From Limnomonas spitsbergensis (taxonomy: Eukaryota; Chlorophyta; Chlorophyceae; Chlamydomonadales), in NCBI GenBank assembly GCA_037349105.1, contig JAYJMM010000112.1, positions 1,860,001 through 1,924,000 on the forward strand: DNA of 64,000 bases, written 5' to 3'. The position numbers and the translations under genes were made by a program. The notes beneath the pieces are model-generated. The model did no database searches. It worked only from the letters and a program-made list of their open reading frames with translations, and was not told where the DNA came from. Below, piece after piece: positions 20,435 through 30,020 of the stretch. Within the stretch, counting starts at the first letter, position 1, and each line of letters opens with the position of its first letter.

Positions 20435-23400
20435 TCACGTGCTCAGCGGCCTTGCCGCTCTGGGCTCGGCCTCAGGTCTCGGTAAGCTCTTCAAGGGCTG
20501 ACTCCTCTTCCTCCCTTGCTGCTTCTTTGGCCACCTTAGCCCTTCTTGTAACTGCTCTCGGGGTGACATTGGCCTCTCCCCGGCCAGTGGTGTACGAGAT
20601 GTCGTATAATCCGTTCGCCATTGGTCTTGCGATGCCCCGCTCCATTTGCCTTGTTGCTGGGTTGGTGGCCATGACTTCCACCTCAGGCCTGTCCATGACG
20701 TTGGCCTCCTGGGCTGTCCTGGCAGCCGCTCTGGCTGCTGGGCTCGGCCTCCCCTGGACCTGCAAACTGCGATCTTCTGCAGCGGGTCCTGCCCTTGCCG
20801 CGGCTCAGCTCCCTTGTCCTTAGGCGCGCAAGTTGGGCACAACCACTCGCCCTCGGGCACCTCCTCGAGTACTGGTACCAAGCAATCCATGTGCCAACCT
20901 GTATTGCAGGCATCACACAAAAGCATCACCTCTCCGCGATCAGGCAGCTGGCACACCTCGCATGACAGGCTGTTATTGGGTCTGGTTCCACTGAAATCAA
21001 CCACTCCCCTGAGGTTGGGCAAGTGGCATGGAGAACAATTGACAGCATTCTCTGTTACTGTGAGGCCATCTGCCCCCTCCAACACCAAGGTTCCCGTCGC
21101 CCCCAATGTTTTGACCCTGAGGATCTCAGGCCTGGCCTTGGGATCGAGGCTGCGTCGCTCTGATGAATACTTCACATACACGTAATCTCCCTCTGCAAAA
21201 CGCCTGACCTGGGGGACATACCCTCCCCCACGAATGCGTGCATATCGCAGCTTGTCGCGGTGCTGCGCAATTTTTAGATGCTCACCCGCGACTGGCAGTG
21301 CCTCTTTGATCCTAGCCACTCTGGCCAAGAGCAGGTCTGCTGCCTCCTCTGCTGTTGCCACCTTGGCTGTGCTCCAGAGGTCCGCCCCCACTCTGGAGGG
21401 AAAGGTGGGTCTCTGCCCGAACAGCACCTCGTACGGCGCCATGCGCGTGGCCTGTTGCGGCGAGCACCGGAAGCCTAGGGCTACCCAGGGCACCATCTTG
21501 TCCCAGGACTCGTCGCTGCTGCCCTCCTCGCAGCACTTGCGCAGGCCTGCCTTGAGGGTCTGGACAGCCCTCTCTGATAGCCCGTCTGCCTGGGGGTGGT
21601 TGGCAGAAGTGGTGCGGTGGTCAATGAAACAGTCCAACAACATGTCCTGAAATTCACCCTGGAACTCTGTTCCCTGGTCTGTCACCACTTCTGCGCATCC
21701 CCCGAATCGCGCAACAACATTTTGAAAGAACGCTAAGGCCGTCACATCAGACGCCTTGCTTGGAATGGGGATCAACTCCACCCATTTGGAGTAATGCTCC
21801 ACACAAACCATCACAAACATATTGCCCCTGGAAGTGGTCGTAAATGGACCACACAGGTCCACTCCCCACCGGAAAAACAACCCCTCAATGGGTAGTGGGT
21901 GCAGGTTGGGCTGTATGTGATTGAATGTGGACGCCCTGGCCCTGTCACACACACCACATTCCTGCACTGCCTTCTTGACTGCTGCTCTGAGCCCCCGCCA
22001 CCAATGCTGCTGCATGACCATGAAGGCCGTGCGGTGGCTGCCAAAATGGCCCGTACCGGCATGGGCTGTCTGGATCACTGCAAGCCTGTCCTCTGGCCTG
22101 GGCACCACACAACGTCTACCGTCAGGCATGAGTCTCATCAGCACTCCTCCCCTCTCTGATTCCCACTGGAATGGCGCAGCTCTGCGCTGTATTCTGGTCT
22201 GTTCTCCTAGCTCTGTTCCCTGAACAAATGTCTTCTCACGGAGAAACCTCAAAACAGGTTCATCTGCCCACACATCAACCCTGACCGATGGTCCTGCAGG
22301 GCATCCTGGCGGGTCCTTCTCACCCTCTGTGTCCCTGGTCACCACGATTTCAACATCAACTTGTTCCTCAGGCGTGTTCCCACCTGGTTCCTGTACCGCG
22401 TCGGCCCAGTCTGCCGCAGCCGATTCTCCCAGGCACTGCCTGTATGACGCGGCCACTTCTCCGCTGCCAGAGCATGCGTTTCCTGCAGAAGCAAGGGCAT
22501 AGTGGCTGGACATCAAAGTTGCACCCAGCACTGGGTCCCTGTCCGGGCCTGGCAGCCTTGCCCTGCGTTTCAATTCCTCTGGTATGATTGTAGCACACTC
22601 AAGTGCCACATTGAGCCATGCACCCAGTGCCCACGAATCCATGCACCTGCCCAAGGCTGCCCTCCTGGCTGCCTCTGGGTACTCTGGGAAGTCTGGGCGC
22701 GGCAATGTGGACCCCACAGCGTACCCCATGGCTCGCTCACGCTCGTTTGCGTTGGGCTCCTGCAAGTCCCCCATGGGTCTGTACACCATCCCATTTTGCC
22801 CGTTTCGAAAAGAATATGATGAGGGCGTGGCCATCAAACATGGCAGCACCTTCCTGGGCTGGCCCGTTACGTTGATGCGGTACCCCCCATTGTCCGGACA
22901 TGAGACTACCTGGGCCTTGCTGCCCTTGTCCAGAATGTCGTCTACTATCCCCTCGTGGGGTCTGGTCGACGCACGAATCACAAACTCAATATCTGCTGCA
23001 GGGGCGATATTCCCCCAATAGTTGCGGGTGCGGTGGGCGTAAGACCCCACCTGCGCTGCGTCAAACAACGCCGGTGTCCCCAGAATCCTGCACACCTCCT
23101 GAAAAGCCTCAACACTGGCCTTCACACTCTTCTGATTCAATTGCATGGCCACATTCTCAATCAGGTACGCTGGCGGCCTAGGCCCCTGCAGGAACTGTAG
23201 TGTACCCAACAGCTTGACTAACGGGAAGAAAGACTTGCTTCTCTCTCCCGCGAGCCCACGCCCCTTGCCAGCTGACGAGAGGTCCTGGCACTCCCAGCCT
23301 GCTACCATGAACCACTGGCGCCCCCCCTGGGCACCCGCCTCCTTGAGGTGCTCCGCCGTAATGGCATACACATCTTGGGGCAACGCTCTGAAAGCCTTAT

Positions 23401-26020
23401 CAAACGCTTTGACCGGAAGCAACTGAGGGTATCTCCTGTGCAACTGCAACAGGCGACCCCCTGCGATCTCTCTGACTTCCTCACTGATATCAGCATACAA
23501 GTACTGCACCACTGGGATACCTGCCCTGAGCACCATTTCCAGCCCTGAGCACATACCTCCAAAGGGCTCGAAAAGGACGACTCCCTCGGTCTCCATGGCC
23601 CGCACAGCCCCACTCGACAGGCAAGCTGTGTCCAGGCCTGCATGTAAATGAGGGGGCGTCACCCGAGGCAGGTCAGCAAGAACATCACTGATCATTGTCC
23701 TGGCCCGCTCCTTGTTGCTGAATGCCTGTTCTGCCGTACTGACAGGCTGCGCCTGCTCATCATCGTAAGTGGCGGCAGAGGATATCTCCTGCCCCACCTG
23801 CGCTGTCACGCAAGCTGCCTCTGCAGCTCGCAACATCTGTACTCTCCTTCTGCCCTCCTGCGCCATGCGCACTATCTGGTCTGCATGCCACTGGTTCACT
23901 CTGCCCAACCCCGTGAGCAAAGCTACTTGTTTCCCACCTGCCTCCTCCTGGACTGCTGGCTCGGGAGCGGCTGTGTCGAGCCTGGCCCCTGTGCGGTCAG
24001 CTGAGGATGGGAGTGGCGATCTGGACGGGATGTCCGCATTCTGGTGGCATGCCCCTGAGCGGTGGACAATGGTAATGTCCAGTTCTTGAAGCATGAGAGC
24101 CCACCTAGCATGCTGGCCCACCAACTTCTGATTGTCCATGAGGTAAGTGAGCGGCTCATGGTCAGTGATGAGATGCACCTTGCATCCAAACAGCATGTGG
24201 CGGTATGTGCGTGCTGCATACACTGCGGCCAGCATCTCCCCCTGGAACGAGGAATAGTTCCTCTCGCTCTTGTTCAGGGATCTGGACGTGCATGCCACCA
24301 TATACTCCCGCCCGCTGTCGTCACACTGCCCTAGCACGGCGCCTATGCCTTGCTGAGAGAAATCTGTGTACAACAAGAACGGCCTTGGCGGCCCCTTGCC
24401 GCCTGGCCCTGTCCCACTGTAATCTGGTCTGCGCAGGACTCTTCCGCCCTCGCACATCTCTGTTTTGATCAACTGGAACGCCTGCGACTGCTCTGGCCCC
24501 CACACAAACGGGACCCCCTTGACCAGCAATGCGTTGATGCATGCCGCCTTTTTCGAGAAATCCGGGACGTAGCACCGGTAGAAATTCAAGAATCCCATGA
24601 CCTCCTGAAAGTTTTTCACCGATGTGGGCTCTGGCAGCGCCATAACTGCTGCTATCTTGGCTGCGTGCGGCGGGAGCCCCTGGGCCGACACATTGTGACC
24701 CAGGTACTCTACTGTTGCACACCCAAACAGGGACTTGTCGGGGTGCGCCCTTAATCCTACACTGTGGAGCATGTCCAACATCAGCTCCACATGCCTGATG
24801 TGTTCTGCCGGTGTGTCACTGTACACTAGCAGATCGTCAATGAATGCCACGCAGAACGCACTCAGGCCTGCCCTGGCAATCTCCTCTTCCATCATACGCT
24901 GAAAGAAGGGAGGCCCATTGCGCAGACCGAAGTTTAGCTTTGTGTACATCCAAAGCTCAGGTCCCATCCAGAAAGCTGTCTTAGGCTGGTCCTCGACCTT
25001 TATAGGGATCTGCATGAACCCCGACCGGAGATCAACCTTGCTGAATATCTTGGCAGTGCCCAGGTTCTGAAAAATAGTCTCCATCCTGGGGATTGCAAAT
25101 TCCTGCTTAGCCGTACACTGGTTTAACCTGCGCATATCGTGCGCTATCCGATGGTCTGTCCACTCCCCAGTCTCAGCACTCTTCTTGGCTGCTACTACTG
25201 AGTTGGCTGCAAACTTGATAGGCCCCCCCTGGGGCACCTTGACTATGATGCCTGCCTCAATCATCGGCTGACACTTTTCCTTAAAAATTGCCGCCTTAGG
25301 CGGTGGCATATTAGGCATATCCCTGGACTTCTGAAAGCACGAACTGACCTCGTCTTCTAAAGCCAGCGTAAACTCACCCTGCGTGCCGCAGTAGCCTGGT
25401 AGATCCTCCATGGAGTAAGCGAATGCTCCTTGGCGATCCCGGAGGCTCTGTTCCAGGCTCTCCTGCTGCTCCGCAGTGAAGTCGGGGTGCTGGCCCAGCA
25501 GCCACCCCTCCTTGGTCTTGACGTACTCCGCGGGCGGCTCCACTACTCCCCCCGGCTGGAACATGTCGATCATCTCAGCCGCCTGCGGGTCGTCCTCCGC
25601 GGGCGGCTCTTCCCTGCCAGTGGTGTTGCCGCTGTGCCAGCTCTCCTGCTGGCTGCAGGCACCCCTCCTGCTGGTACCCCCCATGGGGATGACTGCTGGC
25701 GGGCGCAACCATCCAGACGACAGCTTCGCTGCTGCCTCTTGTCCAGACACAAAAGCCTCTAGGCCTGCTGTAAATCCTCCTCCTCGTACCCCCTGCTCGG
25801 TGGCTCGCGCCCCCGGCACACACACCGACAGCAGGAGCCACACCAGTATCAGCTGGAGCGTCCCCGTAAGGATCCCCTTAAATGCTGTACAGGTGAGGAG
25901 TCCTCTGCAAGCTGGCATCTTCCTCGTGGGTTGCTGCGGTAGGTGCTCTGTGGGCTGTACGCATGGCTCTGCACTCTGCGCTGGCCTCTGCTGCCCCCTG
26001 GCCCATGTGATCTCCAGGTC
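20435..26020 (-). CDS. pol: Copy 2 RT-RH-DNMT-IN-PHD open frame
   Basis: This is the best-preserved enzymatic frame: 1,827 codons from the first Met (25918), and open further back to the transposon insertion at 26020. Counting from 25918, the hydrophobic segment is at residues 14-38. RT spans about 230-480 with FIDD at about 359. RNase H starts at about 510 (YTDFS, GEMLA, TDHEP). The DNMT spans about 765-1115 with catalytic Cys at about 876. The integrase spans about 1285-1640 (Asp about 1352, Asp about 1412, Glu about 1448), and the PHD finger about 1651-1697. A single-base loss near 20808 (against copy 1) replaces the natural C-terminal tail. The 5' end is cut off by the DNA transposon, so this is a partial gene without its own start. 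Confidence 0.85.
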   Translation of the reverse strand, partial: DLEITWARGQQRPAQSAEPCVQPTEHLPQQPTRKMPACRGLLTCTAFKGILTGTLQLILVWLLLSVCVPGARATEQGVRGGGFTAGLEAFVSGQEAAAKLSSGWLRPPAVIPMGGTSRRGACSQQESWHSGNTTGREEPPAEDDPQAAEMIDMFQPGGVVEPPAEYVKTKEGWLLGQHPDFTAEQQESLEQSLRDRQGAFAYSMEDLPGYCGTQGEFTLALEDEVSSCFQKSRDMPNMPPPKAAIFKEKCQPMIEAGIIVKVPQGGPIKFAANSVVAAKKSAETGEWTDHRIAHDMRRLNQCTAKQEFAIPRMETIFQNLGTAKIFSKVDLRSGFMQIPIKVEDQPKTAFWMGPELWMYTKLNFGLRNGPPFFQRMMEEEIARAGLSAFCVAFIDDLLVYSDTPAEHIRHVELMLDMLHSVGLRAHPDKSLFGCATVEYLGHNVSAQGLPPHAAKIAAVMALPEPTSVKNFQEVMGFLNFYRCYVPDFSKKAACINALLVKGVPFVWGPEQSQAFQLIKTEMCEGGRVLRRPDYSGTGPGGKGPPRPFLLYTDFSQQGIGAVLGQCDDSGREYMVACTSRSLNKSERNYSSFQGEMLAAVYAARTYRHMLFGCKVHLITDHEPLTYLMDNQKLVGQHARWALMLQELDITIVHRSGACHQNADIPSRSPLPSSADRTGARLDTAAPEPAVQEEAGGKQVALLTGLGRVNQWHADQIVRMAQEGRRRVQMLRAAEAACVTAQVGQEISSAATYDDEQAQPVSTAEQAFSNKERARTMISDVLADLPRVTPPHLHAGLDTACLSSGAVRAMETEGVVLFEPFGGMCSGLEMVLRAGIPVVQYLYADISEEVREIAGGRLLQLHRRYPQLLPVKAFDKAFRALPQDVYAITAEHLKEAGAQGGRQWFMVAGWECQDLSSAGKGRGLAGERSKSFFPLVKLLGTLQFLQGPRPPAYLIENVAMQLNQKSVKASVEAFQEVCRILGTPALFDAAQVGSYAHRTRNYWGNIAPAADIEFVIRASTRPHEGIVDDILDKGSKAQVVSCPDNGGYRINVTGQPRKVLPCLMATPSSYSFRNGQNGMVYRPMGDLQEPNANERERAMGYAVGSTLPRPDFPEYPEAARRAALGRCMDSWALGAWLNVALECATIIPEELKRRARLPGPDRDPVLGATLMSSHYALASAGNACSGSGEVAASYRQCLGESAAADWADAVQEPGGNTPEEQVDVEIVVTRDTEGEKDPPGCPAGPSVRVDVWADEPVLRFLREKTFVQGTELGEQTRIQRRAAPFQWESERGGVLMRLMPDGRRCVVPRPEDRLAVIQTAHAGTGHFGSHRTAFMVMQQHWWRGLRAAVKKAVQECGVCDRARASTFNHIQPNLHPLPIEGLFFRWGVDLCGPFTTTSRGNMFVMVCVEHYSKWVELIPIPSKASDVTALAFFQNVVARFGGCAEVVTDQGTEFQGEFQDMLLDCFIDHRTTSANHPQADGLSERAVQTLKAGLRKCCEEGSSDESWDKMVPWVALGFRCSPQQATRMAPYEVLFGQRPTFPSRVGADLWSTAKVATAEEAADLLLARVARIKEALPVAGEHLKIAQHRDKLRYARIRGGGYVPQVRRFAEGDYVYVKYSSERRSLDPKARPEILRVKTLGATGTLVLEGADGLTVTENAVNCSPCHLPNLRGVVDFSGTRPNNSLSCEVCQLPDRGEVMLLCDACNTGWHMDCLVPVLEEVPEGEWLCPTCAPKDKGAEPRQGQDPLQKIAVCRSRGGRAQQPERLPGQPRRPTSWTGLRWKSWPPTQQQGKWSGASQDQWRTDYTTSRTPLAGERPMSPREQLQEGLRWPKKQQGRKRSQPLKSLPRPEAEPRAARPLST
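20824..20969 (-). other. Copy 2 PHD finger
   Basis: A complete C4HC3 zinc ligand set is visible, identical to copy 1. It lies directly after the integrase tail and before the frameshifted C-terminus. Confidence 0.88.
21010..22085 (-). other. Copy 2 integrase domain
   Basis: The HHCC motif (H near 22060, CGVC near 21950), the DDE core and the C-terminal tail are all intact in frame. A few conservative changes relative to copy 1 (for example Met to Leu in the segment after the first Asp) do not touch catalytic residues. Confidence 0.88.
22590..23637 (-). other. Copy 2 C5 DNA methyltransferase domain
   Basis: All motifs seen in copy 1 are present: motif I near 23575, catalytic Cys motif near 23290, ENV near 23155, the RTRNYW motif near 23025, and motif IX/X before 22600. 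A 9-bp insertion adds three residues near 22680 (between motifs IX and X) relative to copies 1 and 3. The domain lies between RNase H and integrase and starts exactly after the splice-like acceptor at 23638. Confidence 0.88.
23638..25377 (-). other. Intron-like cassette encoding RT and RNase H
   Basis: In sense orientation this block begins GTGAGTTT at 25377 and ends ACATGCAG at 23638. It is 1,740 bp (580 codons), open in frame and bounded at codon phase 1 on both sides. Copy 1 lacks precisely this block (junction 12194/12195). It encodes the RT motifs (FSKVDLRSGF, KTAFWMGPELW, FIDDLLVYSD) and RNase H (LLYTDFS, GEMLAAVY, TDHEPLTYL). The RT catalytic box is FIDD rather than the usual YxDD, a variant common in Ty3/gypsy elements. 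Whether it is really spliced is inferred from the borders and the copy 1 deletion. Confidence 0.75.
26018..26020. repeat. DNA transposon target duplication GTC, left
   Basis: The uninterrupted copy 3 reads CCAGGTCTACCTGG here. In copy 2 GTC occurs on both sides of the insert (26018-26020 and 36610-36612). If one extra terminal C is assigned to the inverted repeats the duplication would be only T, but 3 bp is more plausible. Confidence 0.75.
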
Positions 26021-26043
26021 ATGGCATTCTATCTTGGGTGGTC

Positions 26044-26279
26044 GAGTTTTGACTGAAATTTGAAATAGAAATCGGCAATACAGCAGTCGTCCAGCAGTCG
26101 CCGAAAAGTCTCTGAGCAGTCTGATTGTCGCCTTAGAGCAGTCGCTACATATTGCCGTATTTTAAACCGTCGATGCCCGCAGTCGCTTCGATAACGTAGC
26201 AGTCGGTACGTCGTATAGCCTGACACAGACTGCTCTAATGACGGCCGACCACGAAGTCTTTATAATTCCACAGCAGTAA
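26044..26279 (+). promoter_or_regulatory. Left subterminal repeats and promoter region
   Basis: At least six GCAGTC motifs lie in this interval, most extended to GCAGTCG, plus one inverted AGACTGC. One carries the longer core CGCCTTAGAGCAGTC that also occurs four times near the right end. In TIR transposons such clusters typically bind transposase. The segment is also the likely promoter of the gene starting at 26280. Confidence 0.55.
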
Positions 26280-27217
26280 ATGGCGAACCAAGATGAGACA
26301 TCTCTTTCCACTTCGCCCGTTGCGTTAATACCAATAGAAGCAGCCACGAAGCATTTGAAAACAAACAGAGTATGGGCATTCACGAAGCCTGACATGACGG
26401 AGACCACAACCAGATGGGTTGCTGGGAGGTTCCCAAAGGATGGGGTTACGCACCGGAGGTTCCTCGACAGGCTGGACAGGGATACGATATGGTTGGAGGC
26501 CGACCTGTTGGCGCTGATCGCAGCCGGACTGGCCTCACCCATGCTGATTGTGGACGAGAGCATCCCCAACGAGGTGCTCGCTAGGCACATCCACGTGACG
26601 GTAAGTGACAATTTTAATACTATCAGGCCGGCTGCCTTGTGTACAGCCCCCCGCCAATTATTGGTAGTGTAACACGCCTTATTTTATTTTCCTCAGGTGG
26701 ACAACCTGCGTAGTCCCGCTCGGAATTCAGGTATTGTGATTGGCAGCGATGGCTCGCGCTGGTTCGTTCATCCCGGCATGGTTATTGTTCTCGTCGGCAA
26801 CGTGATGATGTACGTCACTGATGTGAAGGGGGATCGCTTGCCCTACTCCCCCATCATCGAGGGCCACCTCATAGTGGACCATGCTGATATCGGGAAAGCC
26901 TTCATGCAGGAGAAGCGCTCTCATTTGGTGAGTATTTTTTGCCCCACAAGCACCGTTGCGGAAAGGTGGCAGTAGATGTTGTACAAGATCTTCAGGAGAA
27001 ACCATTTTCGAGGGTAAGGCTTCACGTCGGATCCTAACTGTTACTAACAGTGACTGCTATGTTGCATTCCCCGCAGGACAACTGGAGTGATGACGACGCA
27101 GGTTACATCTGCAAGGAGAAGAGTGCAACCTTCTACCTCTCGGTCATAGGAGTTTCGACGGCCCCGCTGATACCTTTTTACCGTGGTTCGAAGCTTGACC
27201 CGGACGGATCCATCTAG
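26280..27217 (+). CDS. Transposon gene A, three exons, unknown
   Basis: Predicted exons are 26280-26600, 26697-26927 and 27077-27217, giving 230 residues. The introns have donors ACG|GTAAGTG and TTG|GTGAGTA and acceptors CCTCAG and CCGCAG, and both are phase 0. The protein is soluble-looking, with an acidic middle (LDRDTIWLEADLLALI) and a beta-rich region (WFVHPGMVIVLVGNVMMYV). I recognise no family, zinc motif or DDE triad. The stop TAG at 27215 is directly followed by GTAACG, so a longer splice form that joins the exons further right cannot be excluded. Position next to the left terminal repeat suggests the gene belongs to the transposon. Confidence 0.55.
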
Positions 27218-27440
27218 GTAACGGACAGGGCTACGTGTTAACTTGACTGCCAGGCATCATCCATGCAGCAGTTTTTGTATGCCCAGGGCTTCCTGCATCA
27301 GGTCCCCATGGCAGTCAGCTAGAATGCAGCTTAATTACAGCAAAATTACCCTGATGTATATGTAGGTTCTATCACCATTTCGAAGCATGGTGTGCGCACA
27401 TTTCTCATGCATTTAATTCTGCCATGCATGCACCAGTACC

Positions 27441-27587
27441 ATGCATGTTCATTGCCATGCATGGTGTCTGCATGGACTCTACAATGATGATAAGGGCAAG
27501 GTCACCAAGTTCTTATTTGGGGAGGACAAGGCCACAGACATTCAGATCATCCTCTTGGTGAAACAGATCATCTCCAATCTCCATCAC
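27441..27587 (+). CDS. Possible further exon, unknown
   Basis: An open segment reading LYNDDKGKVTKFLFGEDKA and onward has the balanced charge pattern of a real protein and ends at a donor-like CAC|GTATGT. I found no clear acceptor, and the connection to gene A or to the exons at 28090 and 28313 is unproven. Confidence 0.35.
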
Positions 27588-27594
27588 GTATGTA

Positions 27595-27955
27595 GTGGCC
27601 CAGCTCCCCCGCCACTACCCCGCGCCCTCGCTTGTGCCCCGTTCACCCACCACTGCCCATTCCCCCCGCCACTGCCCAGACCCCGCTACTGCCCAATCCC
27701 CCGCTACTGCCCAGTCCCTCCGCTACTGCCCTACCCCTCTGCTGCTGTCCAGTCCCCCCGCTGCTGCCCTGTCCCCCCGCTACTGCCCATTCCGCCCGCC
27801 ACTGCCCAGACCCCGCTACTGCCCAATCCCCCGCTTATGCCCAGTCCCTCCGCTACTGCCCTACCCCTCTGCTGCTGTCCAGTCCCCCCGCTGCTGCCCT
27901 GTCCCCCCGTTACTGCCCTGTTCCCCTGCCACTACCCAGTCCCCTCCTACCCGTG
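27595..27955 (+). repeat. C-rich minisatellite in putative intron
   Basis: Imperfect repeats of about 15 bp (CCCCCGCTACTGCCCA-like) fill this stretch. A longer period repeats the block 27665-27780 at 27785-27900. It lies between a donor-like GTATGT (27588) and acceptors at about 27973 and 28090. Long proline/leucine frames here are products of the repeat. Confidence 0.75.
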
Positions 27956-28090
27956 TTTCATTGTTCACATGCAGGGACGCCAGGGCTCAGGCTGACGACT
28001 TTGTACGATTCCAATCGTCGGTGTTGAATGTCCTGCAATCCATGCACAACGGACAAAGCAGGCGGTCCATCAAGTGCCACTGCAGGCCGG

Positions 28091-28248
28091 TCGATATGAG
28101 CGTGAATTCGCTGACCTGCCTGGAGAACTTGAGCCTTCAACGCGCAGGCAAGTCAAACTCAAAGATGATTATGATGTGGCCCTGTTACATGCTAGCTTGC
28201 ACTCCCCGAGTGCCGATGCAAGAAGGCTTAACTTAAACTTCGCCTACT
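28091..28248 (+). CDS. Possible exon, charged protein segment
   Basis: After the acceptor-like CCACTGCAG the frame reads GRYEREFADLPGELEPSTR and onward, rich in Glu, Arg, Lys and Asp, consistent with coding. An alternative acceptor (CACATGCAG, exon from about 27974) opens a different frame (ADDFVRFQSSVLNVLQSM). I cannot decide between them. Confidence 0.3.
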
Positions 28249-28310
28249 CTTTAACGCATGCTTCAGCTTGCATGATTTTTTTGTGTGATGCTGTTTGTTT
28301 GTTCTTGTAG

Positions 28311-28494
28311 AGATGCAGAAGATCAAGTCCACATTCACGGACCAGGATGGCCTCCAAGTCAACGTCCGGTACACCACCACAGTGCGGTTTGACAACCCTC
28401 GTGAGATGGACACAGAGATTCAGTGCGTCTACCCTATTGCTGCCTTCATGGGGTTCGCTGCCATGGGTGATGTCCAAGATGACAGCCCCACAGC
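28311..28494 (+). CDS. Possible exon, unknown
   Basis: The frame is EMQKIKSTFTDQDGLQVNV and onward, bounded by the acceptor TTCTTGTAG and the donor ACAGCAG|GTTGG. The composition looks like a real beta-rich protein. It may belong to the same transcript as the segments at 27441 and 28091. No family recognised. Confidence 0.4.
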
Positions 28495-28544
28495 AGGTTG
28501 GACTAGCCAGGGCACTGGGCTGTCCGGATGTCTGCCTGAATAGG

Positions 28545-29450
28545 GGTTATTTGGGAAAAGGAAGTAGGCTTGCATGCCAAAGTAGTGTTTTGGTAGGCAG
28601 TAGAGGGTGGAAAACCATTATTGAGGAAGATTTGCTGACCGATTAGCTGTCTAATTTTCTGTGTTGTGTGTGCTTCAATGACGAGTGGACATTTGTTCGC
28701 TGACTGACACAGCACCGATGTGGCAGTTTTGTGTATTCTTTGTCCCAATCTATTACTGGTTGCAGTGTGGCCACAGCTGAGGCGGCTCAGCCATTTAACT
28801 CAGCCCATCAATGTATGGTCATTGACTGATACGGCTAGTTTTGCGTTAAATGCGATTACTTGGCACTACGCCATAATTACTTATTGGCATCACCCCTTCA
28901 GTGGGGTTCTGTCGGCTCTCTTTCATGCCTGATTGGGTCCGGCCTAGGCTCTCGCATTGAAAAGGCTGACGCTACCGGTGGTATAATGATGATGTAATAT
29001 TGAGTGCGTGATGTCTGTCAGCATCCGAAAGTTTGCGCAGTTTTCCAGAAAACACTTAATGGTGCAAACATTTCAGGGAAGACTGATGTCACGGCATTGT
29101 AGTCCCTTCACAGCTCAACTGAGTGAATGAAGTTGGATTGATAATCCATGATCACGGTGTAGCTTATCCCCATCGGCACCTGCATGAATGGGGCCCGTAG
29201 TAAGCAAGCAAGTCGAAGAGGTACTTCAAGTAGTTTGCCACTCAGTTTCATGACTTGTATAAATATGTTCGGTCCTCTTTGATTATCCTCTCCTAGTCAC
29301 AAGCAGATGAATACTTGTCATGTTCAGTAGTGGTAAACAAGCAGGATCATTGACCTACCGCGATCAGTCTAGCATGGTAGATGTGTTCAACTAGTTTATC
29401 TTCCTATCTCTTTGAAAGAGAGGCGATAAATCCTTTAGTCGGGCTTAAGT
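28545..29450. other. Transposon interior without recognisable gene
   Basis: I see only short frames without protein-like composition and no clear repeat. It probably contains the 3' end of the rightward transcripts. Confidence 0.4.
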
Positions 29451-30020
29451 TTATTCACAAGCCATAATACGTCCTCTATTTGTGGCCACAGGCCTTAGCT
29501 CATCTGCAGTATGTATCAGTGTACTAAGCTCAACTGCAACCTGGTGTATCTCAATGAATAAATTAAGAAGCTTTGGGCACAAGCCCAGAATGCAGGAGCG
29601 CCGGATACGAGTGTCTGCATCAAGCACCCACTCTTGCCGAATAGTTCATTCACATCCGGTGATGTCCTGTCACATGACATTAGAAGTCCTGGTGGCCAGT
29701 GGCTCAAGCTTGTTTGCAGTATTCCTCAGGGCAGTAAGCTATACAGCCCATTACAAGTTGTAACTGAATAAATTAAGAAGCTTTGGCATAAAGCCTGGAA
29801 CGCAGCAGCAAATATGCCTACACTAAGCGCCCGCTCTGAGCGCTTTAGTTCATGCACATGATGTCCTCTTTTGGTGGCCGGGGGCCCTAGCTTGTCTGCA
29901 GTATGGTTCGGGGTAGTTAGCCGCTCTGCTACATGTTAGTTCTACTTGAATAAACCAGGAAGCTTTGGTCGCAAGCCCATGACACAGCAGCAATATTGAA
30001 TGCACTAAGCGCTCGCCGGC
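29450..30020 (+). repeat. Degenerate tandem repeat, about 180-215 bp
   Basis: The motif GAATAAA followed by (A/G)GAAGCTTTGG and AAGCC recurs at 29553, 29768 and 29948. Between the copies lie related stretches (CACTAAGCGC, GATGTCCT, GGTGGCC, CTTGTTTGCAGTAT-like). No coding potential; it separates the rightward from the leftward gene. Confidence 0.65.

Noticed and set aside
27595..28236. Proline-rich open frames through the C-rich repeat
   Set aside because: Open only because of the repeat; the segment lies between splice-like sites.
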